Assembly (NCBI GenBank): GCA_036399715.1
Contig: DASWMO010000277.1
Location: forward strand, 1 to 14,398
Direction: 5' to 3'
From: DASVSE01 sp036399715
GTDB taxonomy: Bacteria; Bacteroidota; Rhodothermia; Rhodothermales; Rubricoccaceae
DNA length: 14,398 nt
Shown here: piece after piece, positions 1 through 7,100 of the stretch
How the letters are laid out: every line of letters begins with the position of its first letter
Numbering within the stretch: position 1 is the stretch's first letter
Made by a program: the position numbers and the translations under genes
The notes under the pieces: generated by a model
Databases searched by the model: none
Seen by the model: only the letters and a program-made list of their open reading frames with translations
Told to the model about the DNA's origin: nothing

Positions 1-166
1 CCTTTCGGCACACCCGGAACTGGCATGGAATGGCCGGAATGGGAGGGAGTTAGGGAGAGCCCTAGGCCCTAGCTGGCTTGAGGAAGGGGTTCAGCTAAGC
101 GCGACTGGAGTAGGAGGGAGCCCGGAAGAGTACCCGTTTGATAGGAGAGTTGATAGGTACCGCTGA
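1..166. other. Non-coding, purine-rich leader of the window
   Basis: I see no gene here. The stretch contains many TAG, TGA and TAA triplets and recurring purine-rich words such as ggagggag (near 41 and 113) and ataggagag, and it looks less GC-rich than the coding DNA. A short ccctag direct repeat lies near 60-71. It may be the decayed 5' part of the RadC remnant that follows, but no RadC-like peptide is readable in any frame. Confidence 0.4.
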
Positions 167-403
167 GAGCCTCGCCGTGCGGAGGTTGATCTAGCCCATT
201 TTCGCCGGGCGCGGCCCGTGGGTATCGTCACCCATCCCCGCCGCTCTCATCAAACGACGAAGCAACTCAAGGCAGCCGGCGAGGTCGTCCGCGTGACGCT
301 GCTCGACTCGGTCGTCTGGGGTTACGACGGCCGATACACGAGCCTCGTCGAGCGCGGGCTGGTACCAACGGGACTGTCTCAGGGCGGAAGGGCACCCTCC
401 TGA
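167..403 (+). pseudogene. RadC / JAB-domain C-terminal remnant A
   Basis: The plus-strand frame through 218 reads IVTHPRRSH, then TTKQLKAAGEV, VTLLDSVVWG, YDGRYTSLVERGLV. This follows the C-terminal part of RadC-type JAB (MPN+) proteins, whose consensus runs HNHPSG...PSxxD, TkxLkeAGe, llDHxIvG, dgryvSlxErGl. The metal-binding segment is damaged: HNHPSG has become THPRRS, about eight residues including the JAMM Asp are missing, and DH has become DS. The frame is open only from about 167 (a TGA lies at 164-166) and the N-terminal two thirds of RadC is absent. It is therefore a dead fragment. RadC-family proteins are common in bacterial accessory regions but their biochemical role is unsettled. 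Homology is judged by eye on about 45 residues. Confidence 0.72.
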
Positions 404-474
404 ACCGCGGGTCGAACGCGGCCGACGCGCCTCGATTCGACTGACCGTGAGACGTCGTGATCCGGTCAGGCCAT

Positions 475-494
475 GAATCTCGGTAGCACTCTCG
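475..494 (+). promoter_or_regulatory. Shared upstream motif GAATCTCGGT, copy 1
   Basis: GAATCTCGGT at 475-484 lies 50 nt before the gene 1 ATG. The same ten bases occur 40 nt before gene 3 (4147-4156), and a one-base-shorter form GAACTCGGT occurs 37 nt before gene 2 (2581-2589). The positions suit a promoter or 5' leader element. It does not match the classic Bacteroidota TAnnTTTG -7 element, so its role is inferred from recurrence alone. Confidence 0.35.
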
Positions 495-524
495 ACCGCC
501 CTCCACATCGTCACTCGTCCCTCC

Positions 525-2192
525 ATGCCCCGCTCGCTCCCATTCCTCGCTCTGATCGTGCTCGCCCCTGCACTCCATGCGCAGGGCGCTGGTCCAGTCC
601 AGAACACGGTCACGTTTCTCACCCCCGCCGACGCGGTCCAGGGGGGAGGAGCCTATCCCCTCGCCGTGGGTGGCACCGGCTCCGACCGCATCATCGCGGT
701 GGCCATCGGGCCCGCCGGCAGCACGTACGTCGTGGGCGACTTCACGGGGACGTTTGACTTCGACCCTGGACCGGCCACGGTGCCTGCCACGAGTCAAGGC
801 GGCAATGACCTCTTCGTCGCCTCATACGCGCCGGATGGGGCGTTCCGCTTCGGCTACGTCGTCGGGAGCGCGCTGAACGAGAGTGGGACCGGTGTGGCCA
901 TCGCGAACGGCGTGGCCTACGTCGGTGGCAACTTCAACGGGACGGTGAACTTCGGGGCGCCCGCTGGCACCATCACGAGCCAGGGCGACCTCGACGGGTT
1001 CGTCCTCGCCATCAACGGGACGACGGGCGCGCTCGTCTGGGCGTCCTCGTTCGGGGGGCCGCAGGCTGACGGAAACCCGAACCTCACGGCCGGGGGCGGG
1101 CGCGTCTTTGCCGTCGCCCGGTTCATCGGGCCGGCCGACTTCGACGACGGGCCAGGGGCGGCCATCCTCAACAGCGTGGACAGCTACGACGTCGCCCTCG
1201 CGTCGTTCGCCGCGAGCACCGGGGCGTACCAGTGGTCCCGCGTGATCTTCGGTGGGACCGGGCAGCAGTTCGAGGGCGGTGCCGACGTGGGCGACGGCAC
1301 GGTCGTCTACGCCGCGGCGAACTCGTCCAGCAACCGGAACGGCCTCGTGGGCGCTTACGGCGCCACCGACGGGGCCGTCGTGTTCGAGACGCCGGTCGCA
1401 GACGCCTCGCCGTACGACGTCGAGACCTCGGGCTCGCGACTGGTCGTCGCCGGTGCGTCGCAGCCTGCCTCTGGCGGCTCCGACCTGTTCCTGGCCGCCT
1501 ACGAGCCCTCCGGCGTGCTCGCCTGGGCCCGTGCCTTCGGCGGCATCGGGTTCGACCAGGCCACCGGCGTGGACTTCGTCGGCCCCGACGTCTTCGTGGG
1601 TGGGCACTTCGAGGGGACGGTGGACTTCGACCCCGGGGCGGGCACAGCGGAGCGGACGAGCGCCGGCGGCTCCGACGCCTTCGTCGCGCGGTACGCCCTC
1701 GGCAATGGCGCCTTCCTGAGCGCCGAGACGTTCGGGTCGACGGGGACGGATCAGGTGCTCGACGTGGACGGTGGCACGACGAGCGGCCCTGTCGCCGGGT
1801 TCTTCCAGGGCACGGTCGGCCTCAACCCCTCGCCGGGCCAGACCGAGCCGCGCACGGCCTCGGGCCCATCCGACGGGTTTGTCTCGCTGTACACGCCCGG
1901 GGCCACGCCGGACGAGCCGGGACCGGGAATGAGGCCCCTCACGCTAGACGCCTCCCCGAACCCCGCTTTCGGGACGACCACGCTCCACCTCACGCTCGAC
2001 CGGGCACAGGCTGTGACGGTGGCGGTGTTCGACGCGCTCGGTCGCCAAGTGGCCGTGCTGCACCACGGCGAACTGGCGGCCGGCGAGCACGCGCTCCGGC
2101 TCGACTCCGGGCGCCTGTCGGCCGGGGTGTACCTGGTCCGGGCCGCTGGTGAGACGGCGGTTCAGACGGAGCGTGTCACCGTCGTTCGATAA
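525..2192 (+). CDS. Secreted beta-propeller-like protein with T9SS type A sorting domain
   Basis: A 555-aa exported protein. Residues 1-20 (MPRSLPFLALIVLAPALHAQ) form a Sec signal peptide ending in AHAQ, which fixes the ATG at 525; no Shine-Dalgarno is visible. Residues about 35-455 hold seven diverged repeats recognisable by units such as GTFDFDPG, GTVNFG and GTVDFDPG, then GGxDxFVAxY and a G-rich turn (LVWASSFGG, LAWARAFGG). This is the SBBP-like style common in secreted Bacteroidota proteins, and seven units suggest a seven-bladed propeller (inference). Residues 472-555 are a type A T9SS C-terminal domain (TIGR04183 style) with ASPNPAFG, VFDALGRQVAVL, LAAGEH and SAGVYLVR. The protein is thus expected to be carried across the outer membrane and anchored or released. 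No catalytic motif is seen. It stands alone, followed immediately by RadC remnant B. Ligand and role are unknown; adhesion or structure is only a guess. Confidence 0.93.
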   Translation: MPRSLPFLALIVLAPALHAQGAGPVQNTVTFLTPADAVQGGGAYPLAVGGTGSDRIIAVAIGPAGSTYVVGDFTGTFDFDPGPATVPATSQGGNDLFVASYAPDGAFRFGYVVGSALNESGTGVAIANGVAYVGGNFNGTVNFGAPAGTITSQGDLDGFVLAINGTTGALVWASSFGGPQADGNPNLTAGGGRVFAVARFIGPADFDDGPGAAILNSVDSYDVALASFAASTGAYQWSRVIFGGTGQQFEGGADVGDGTVVYAAANSSSNRNGLVGAYGATDGAVVFETPVADASPYDVETSGSRLVVAGASQPASGGSDLFLAAYEPSGVLAWARAFGGIGFDQATGVDFVGPDVFVGGHFEGTVDFDPGAGTAERTSAGGSDAFVARYALGNGAFLSAETFGSTGTDQVLDVDGGTTSGPVAGFFQGTVGLNPSPGQTEPRTASGPSDGFVSLYTPGATPDEPGPGMRPLTLDASPNPAFGTTTLHLTLDRAQAVTVAVFDALGRQVAVLHHGELAAGEHALRLDSGRLSAGVYLVRAAGETAVQTERVTVVR

Positions 2193-2305
2193 CTGCGGCG
2201 ATCCTGCTCGCGCACAATCATCCGTCCAGCAGACGCCTGGAGCCGATCCGCGAGGACATCGCCGGGGCAAAGCAGCTCGTCCCGGCAGGGATGGGTAGAC
2301 GTTGA
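2192..2305 (+). pseudogene. RadC / JAB-domain remnant B, abutting gene 1 stop
   Basis: From 2192 the plus frame reads TAAILLAHNHPSS, then EPIREDIAGAKQLVPAGMG before a TGA at 2303. The RadC-family consensus in this part is AaxIlxHNHPSG, epSxeDixxTkxLxxAG. The two metal-binding histidines (HNH) remain. The spacing to Asp is one residue too long and the conserved Ser is Ile, so the JAMM motif is broken. Both the N-terminal part and the DHxIvG...SLxErGl end are missing. Homology begins exactly at the stop codon of gene 1 (TAA 2190-2192), leaving no intergenic gap. At the DNA level it resembles remnant C (aatcatccgtcc and gcgaggac are shared). It is a fragment of about 37 codons with no start of its own, so not a working gene. 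Confidence 0.8.
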
Positions 2306-2378
2306 CGGTGGCTCGGTACCTCCCGTGCTTCGGCGTGGGAAAGTTGCTCCAGACACGATGGAGGTCGGCTCTCGGGAG

Positions 2379-2425
2379 GAGGACGCCGTCAGTCTGATGA
2401 GGACGCCGTCAGTCTGATGAGGACG
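2379..2425. repeat. Perfect 20-bp tandem duplication
   Basis: The unit GGACGCCGTCAGTCTGATGA occurs twice back to back (2381-2400 and 2401-2420). The periodicity extends two bases upstream and five bases (ggacg) downstream, giving 47 bp with period 20. It lies in non-coding DNA between RadC remnant B and gene 2. Two identical copies suggest recent slippage, or paired binding sites about two helical turns apart. Nothing in the sequence decides between these. Confidence 0.9.
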
Positions 2426-2580
2426 GTGACCCAGTGTCCGCACCCCTCGCCGTTAGCTCCGGGCCGGACCGCCACCATTTGACACTCCCGGGTGCCATCC
2501 TGGCCTCAGGCGAGCGCAATGCATGTCACGTCACGCTTATCGCTTACGATTCTGGACGCGCGTGAGCCTGAAGGCTGGCA

Positions 2581-2596
2581 GAACTCGGTTGACCGT
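2581..2596 (+). promoter_or_regulatory. Shared upstream motif, copy 2 (GAACTCGGTTGACC)
   Basis: GAACTCGGTTGACC lies 37 nt before the chosen gene 2 ATG at 2618. It matches the gene 3 copy GAATCTCGGTTAGACC apart from two single-base gaps, and shares GAA(T)CTCGGT with gene 1. Its presence here supports the 2618 start over the upstream ATG at 2492. Function is inferred. Confidence 0.35.
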
Positions 2597-2617
2597 GTGG
2601 CCCCTCGCCGAACGCTG

Positions 2618-4132
2618 ATGTACCGCTTGATCCTCGCCGCCCTCGTGGCGCCCCTCGCTCCGGCCGCGGCCCAGGTGGAACTGGCGCCCCTCTACCCGAG
2701 CCCCGGCGCGTACGCGTTCAACCTCGTGGACATGTCCAACGACGGGCGCGTGCTCGTCGGCTACGAGATCGGGCCCGACGGCTGGTGGCGCTCGGTGCGC
2801 TGGGCGGACGGCGTGCTCACCGTGCTGCCCGGCCTCCGCGACGGCGCGCAGGGCTTCTACAACCAGGCCCGCGCTGTCTCGGCCGACGGGCAGACCGTGC
2901 TCGGGCTCTGGGGCACGGGCTGGAACACGGCGGCGCAGGAGGAGACGCTCTACCGCTGGACGGCCGACACCCTCGTCACGTCGGCCGGCTACTGGATCGC
3001 TACCCCCTTCGGCGGCTCGGCCGACGGCACGACGGCCGTGGGGTTCGGGCGCCCCCACAACGACCGCAACATCGACCGGCCGATGCGGTGGGTCGCGGAC
3101 GGGCCCGAGGCCGAGTTCATCGGGCCGAGCTCGGACCGCTACGGGTTCGCGCACGGCGCCTCCGCCGACGGCGCGGTCGTCGCGTGGCACACCAGCAGCT
3201 TCCCCAGCAGCCCGCTCGTCCCCTTCCAGGCGTACCGCTGGACCGGCGGCCCCTCCGAGCCTCTCCCCGGGATGCGAGGCTACGGCCAGGGCTTCACCCT
3301 CGCCGACGAGTACTTCCACCTGACCGTCTCGGACGACGGCCGGACGACGTACGGCATGGCCTTCACAGGGGTCGTGGACAACCCGGACGGGTCGGACTGG
3401 GGCGTGATCGCAACCGCCCGCTGGCGCGACGGCGCCGTCTCGGTCCTGCCGTTCCCGGCCGGCGGGCCCTCCCGCGACCTCCACCGCTGCTTCCCCACGG
3501 CGGCGTCGGCCGACGGCTCCGTGGTCGCCGGCGTGTGCCACGGCGAGACGGCCGAGGGCGACCGCGCCAACTACCCCCCCGTGCTCTGGCGCGACGGCGG
3601 GCCCGCCCGCTTCCTCCCCGACGTGCTGGAGAGCGACTACGGCCTCGACCTCACCGGCTGGGACTTCGACTGCAACGACGACTTCTACCCCGAGTGCGCC
3701 GTCCGCGCCCTTTCGGCCGATGGCAGGGTGCTGAGCGGCCTCGCCGTCCACAATGGGATCCTCGTGGTCTACCGCGTCGGCCCCCCGCCGCCCACGCTCG
3801 CCGTGAACGAGACGGGCGACGAGCCCGACGCTGACCCCGCCGACGGCGTGTGCGACGCCGACGCCTCGGCGCCTGGCGTCCAGTGCACGCTCCGCGCCGC
3901 GATCGAGACGGCCAACGCGGAGGCGGGAGACGACCGGATCACCTTCGACTTCTCAGAGGAGCAGGCGCGCGGGGGCGTCCCCACGATCGCGCTGGAGGGG
4001 CCGCTCCCGCCCGTCACCGAGCCCGTCGAGATCGACGCCGTGGCGGAGGCGCCCGCCCGGGCCGCCGCCCCACGCGGTGGCCGCGCCGGCCGCGGTGGTC
4101 GTGGGCCCAACGACGGCCGCCGCCCCCGCTGA
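2618..4132 (+). CDS. HAF-type propeller plus CSLREA-like protein, 3'-truncated paralogue of gene 3
   Basis: A 504-aa exported protein starting at ATG 2618, where MYRLILAALVAPLAPAAAQ gives a clean signal peptide; the frame is open upstream to 2492 but that extension is not signal-like. Residues about 25-390 carry seven SADG/SNDG motifs (for example SNDGRVLVGY, SADGAVVAW, SADGSVVAGVC), the HAF-type extracellular repeat, suggesting a seven-bladed propeller. Cysteines near the sixth and seventh repeats are conserved in gene 3 and may form disulfides. Residues about 395-445 are CSLREA-like (VNETGDEPDADP, CTLRAAIETANAEAGDD), a segment that normally precedes a right-handed beta-helix. Here the beta-helix and T9SS domain are missing: the protein ends in a basic Gly/Arg tail (RGGRAGRGGRGPNDGRRPR). 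Reading one frame over gives AAPAAVVVGPTTAAAPAD, which resembles gene 3's GAAPQPLVVVDGGDAIENG, so a frameshift plus deletion is likely. Without a sorting domain it would probably stay in the periplasm or be non-functional. Confidence 0.8.
   Translation: MYRLILAALVAPLAPAAAQVELAPLYPSPGAYAFNLVDMSNDGRVLVGYEIGPDGWWRSVRWADGVLTVLPGLRDGAQGFYNQARAVSADGQTVLGLWGTGWNTAAQEETLYRWTADTLVTSAGYWIATPFGGSADGTTAVGFGRPHNDRNIDRPMRWVADGPEAEFIGPSSDRYGFAHGASADGAVVAWHTSSFPSSPLVPFQAYRWTGGPSEPLPGMRGYGQGFTLADEYFHLTVSDDGRTTYGMAFTGVVDNPDGSDWGVIATARWRDGAVSVLPFPAGGPSRDLHRCFPTAASADGSVVAGVCHGETAEGDRANYPPVLWRDGGPARFLPDVLESDYGLDLTGWDFDCNDDFYPECAVRALSADGRVLSGLAVHNGILVVYRVGPPPPTLAVNETGDEPDADPADGVCDADASAPGVQCTLRAAIETANAEAGDDRITFDFSEEQARGGVPTIALEGPLPPVTEPVEIDAVAEAPARAAAPRGGRAGRGGRGPNDGRRPR
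3881..3937 (+). repeat. 57-nt block identical to gene 3 (copy in gene 2)
   Basis: These 57 bases, encoding CTLRAAIETANAEAGDDR, are identical to 5435-5491 in gene 3. A 31-nt block (3801-3831) encoding VNETGDEPDA is identical to 5355-5385. Flanking DNA has clearly diverged, including at third codon positions, so this is a local island of identity rather than general conservation. Confidence 0.88.
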
Positions 4133-4146
4133 TCCACACCGCCCCC

Positions 4147-4162
4147 GAATCTCGGTTAGACC
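4147..4162 (+). promoter_or_regulatory. Shared upstream motif, copy 3 (GAATCTCGGTTAGACC)
   Basis: GAATCTCGGT begins 40 nt before the gene 3 ATG and follows the gene 2 stop by only 14 nt. The following GCCCTCC-rich leader also resembles that of gene 1. If it is a promoter, gene 3 is transcribed independently of gene 2 despite the 54-nt gap between them. Confidence 0.35.
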
Positions 4163-4186
4163 ACCAGACGCCCGCCCTCCGCCTCG

Positions 4187-7100
4187 ATGCCCACGCTCGC
4201 CCGCGCCCTCGGCGCCCTCCTCGTGGCGGCCCTCGCCGCCGCCCCGTCCGCCGCGCAGACGGGGATCACCCCGATCCACCCCAGCGCGGGCGCGTCCGAC
4301 ATCGTGCTCCTCGACATCTCGCACGACGGGCGCGTGCTCGTCGGCTATGAGACCCTCGGTCCCTACTCGGCCGAGCAGGTCTCGCGGTCCGTGCACTGGG
4401 AGGACGGCGCGCTCACCGTGATCCCCGGCATCCCTAGCGGGACGACGGGCAACCAGGCCCGCGCCGTCTCGGCCGACGGCCGAGCGGTCTTCGGGCAGTG
4501 GGCCAGCCCCCTGACGTGGCCCACCTCCGGGGGCATCTACCGCTGGACGGCCGACAGCGTCAGCCAGTCTCCGACGTGGGCAGACATCGACGTCCGCGGC
4601 GCGTCAGCAGACGGGCTGACGGCCGTCGCGATGGCCGACATCGACTTCGACGGGCTCACGTACCGCCGTCCGGTCGTCTGGAACGCGCCCACCGGGGCGT
4701 GGTCGGTCATCGCCTCCCCGAACGGGCAGGGCGGGATGGCCCACGGGGCCTCGGCCGACGGCGCCGTGGTCGCCGGCCATTTCGACGATAACCAGGTGTT
4801 CCGGAGCGCGGGCGGGGGCGTCGCCCTCCTCTCCGGCATGCCGTACGGTGGGCAGGCCGGCTGGGGAGCCGTCACCCTCTCCGACGACGGGCGGACGATC
4901 CACGCCAGCGGCATGACGGGGCAGACGATTCCGTGGCCCGGTGGGGGCGAGGCGCACGTGCGCGCGGTCATGCGGTGGCGCGACGGCGTCACCACCACGC
5001 TCCCCATGGTCGGCGGCGCCCCGTCGCTCGCGATGTACGAGTGCGAGACCACCGCGGCCTCGCCGGACGGGACGGTTGTGGCCGGCCACTGCATCGGGGA
5101 GGACGGGGAAGACAACAACTATCCCAGCGTGATCTGGCGCGAGGGGCAGCCGCCGCGGTTCCTCCGGGACATCCTCGAGGACGAGTACGGGCTCGACCTT
5201 GCAGGATGGGACTTCGAGTGCGAGGACGGGGGCGTCGCCACTGCCGCGTGTTTCGTCTTCGGCATCGCCGACGGCGGCGCTGCGCTCGTCGGGCGCGCTG
5301 TCTACAACGGCCAGCCGGTCGCATACCGTGTCGGCCTCTCCGCCTCCGAGATCACCGTGAACGAGACGGGCGACGAGCCCGACGCCGATGTCGAGGACGA
5401 GGCGTGCGACGCCGACCCTGCCGAGCCCGGCGAACAGTGCACGCTCCGCGCCGCGATCGAGACGGCCAACGCGGAGGCGGGAGACGACCGGGTCGTGTTC
5501 GACTTCTCCGACGAGGAGGGGCTCGTGGACGTCGAGACCATCGCGCTTGGCTCGGCGCTGCCGGAGGTCTCCGAGCCCGTCGAGATCGAGGCGGCCGCAC
5601 CGCCGGAGACGCCGCTACGGGGCGCCGCCCCGCAGCCACTCGTCGTCGTGGACGGCGGCGACGCCATCGAGAACGGGCTCGTGCTGACGGCGGGGGAGAG
5701 CACGGTGCGCGGGATGGCCTTCGTCGGGTTCACCGGCGCTGCCATTCGCATCGAGGGCCCCGGCGGCAACACCGTCGAGGGGAACTACCTCGGCGTGGAC
5801 CCCGACGGGGTCACGCTCCGCGGCAACACGTACGGCGTCCACATCGACGGCTCGCGCGAGAACACCGTCGGCGGCGACACCGAGGCGGCGCGCAACGTCA
5901 TCGGCGTCCCGCCCTCCCCGGCGGGCACGCCCCTCGGCGAGCTGGCCGCCGGCGTCTTCATCGACGGCGACGCGGCCGACGCTAACTCCATCGTGGGGAA
6001 CTACATCGGCGTCACGGCCGACGGCACGGCCATGCTCGCCGACGTGGCGGCCCGTCGTTCGGGCGTCGGCGTGCTGATTACCGGGGCGGACTCCACGGTC
6101 ATCGGCGGCGCCGCGCAAGCGTCGGGGCAGGCGCCTGGCAACGTGATCTCCGGGCTCGCGCTCGGCGTCGCGGTCAGCCACGTCACCGGCGACGCGCAGT
6201 TCGCCGCCGCATTCGACACCCGCATCGCAGGCAACCACATCGGGACGAACGCTGTTGGGGCCGACTCGCTCTCGAATGGGACCGGCGTCCTGCTCCTCGG
6301 CGGGGCCCTCTTCACGACGGTCGGCGGGGCGTCGGCGGCCGAGGGCAACGTGATTTCGGGGAACCAGGGAGCTGGTATCCAGATGACCGATGGCGGGAGC
6401 GCGGGGGAGCCCATCCCGCCGATCGGCTCGCAGATCGTCGGGAACACCATCGGGCTCGCGGCCGGCGGGCTCGCCCCGCTCGGCAACCAGGTCGGGGTCT
6501 CGGCCGGGGGGGAGGCCACCGGCTCGGGCGGGCAGTCGCCGGGCGTGCGCGGCGTCGCGATCGGGGAGCCGGACTACCCCCGCAACCTCATCGGCGGCAA
6601 CCGCCTGATGCAGATCTTCGTCGCCGGCGCCGGCTACGGCGACTACGCTGGGCCAGACGCGACGCCCGAGCAAATCGCGCTGAGCTACGTCTACGTCCGT
6701 AACAACTACATCGGGCTGCTCGCGAACGGCCAGGTCGCCCTCTCGGGCACCGACCGGACGCCGCTCGGGGTCCTCGTCGCGGGCGGGGCGAGGGCCGTCA
6801 TCGGGTCCGAGAACGGGCGGAACGTGATCGGCGGCCACCAGGTGGGGGTCTACCTCGTGTCGCGGAAGAACCTCGTCTTCTCGAACTACATCGGGACAGA
6901 CCCGACGGGCTTGCAGCCCCGGCCGAACCTCTACGGCCTGTTCATGACGGGCAGCGACAACCTCGTCGGGCGGCCGCCCGCGGACGGGCAGCCGTACACG
7001 GGGGAGTACGTGCTCGCGTGGGGCAACCTCGTGTCGGGGAACGAGAACGCCGGGATGGCCCTCGCGCCCGGCATCCCCGTGCCCATCCCCGGTGGTGAGG

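Larger units (their letters stand above)
2306..2617. other. Intergenic stretch before gene 2
   Basis: About 310 bases without a convincing gene. It holds the 20-bp tandem duplication (2379-2425) and the upstream motif at 2581. The gene 2 frame is open back to 2492, but those extra 42 residues are not signal-peptide-like and would bury the real signal peptide, so I treat them as non-coding. A TTGACA at 2479 has no partner -10 element at normal spacing. Confidence 0.5.

Noticed and set aside
167..2305. Gene 1 as an insertion into a single radC gene, splitting it into A and B
   Set aside because: The order is wrong: A carries the more C-terminal part yet lies upstream, and both contain the KQL..AG segment, so they are separate copies.
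2479..2484. TTGACA as a -35 promoter box
   Set aside because: There is no plausible -10 element 16-18 nt downstream (the sequence there is ggcctc), and Bacteroidota-type promoters differ. Chance is likely.
2492..2617. ATG 2492 as the start of gene 2
   Set aside because: It would add 42 residues ahead of an obvious signal peptide and would include the shared upstream motif. ATG 2618 fits export.
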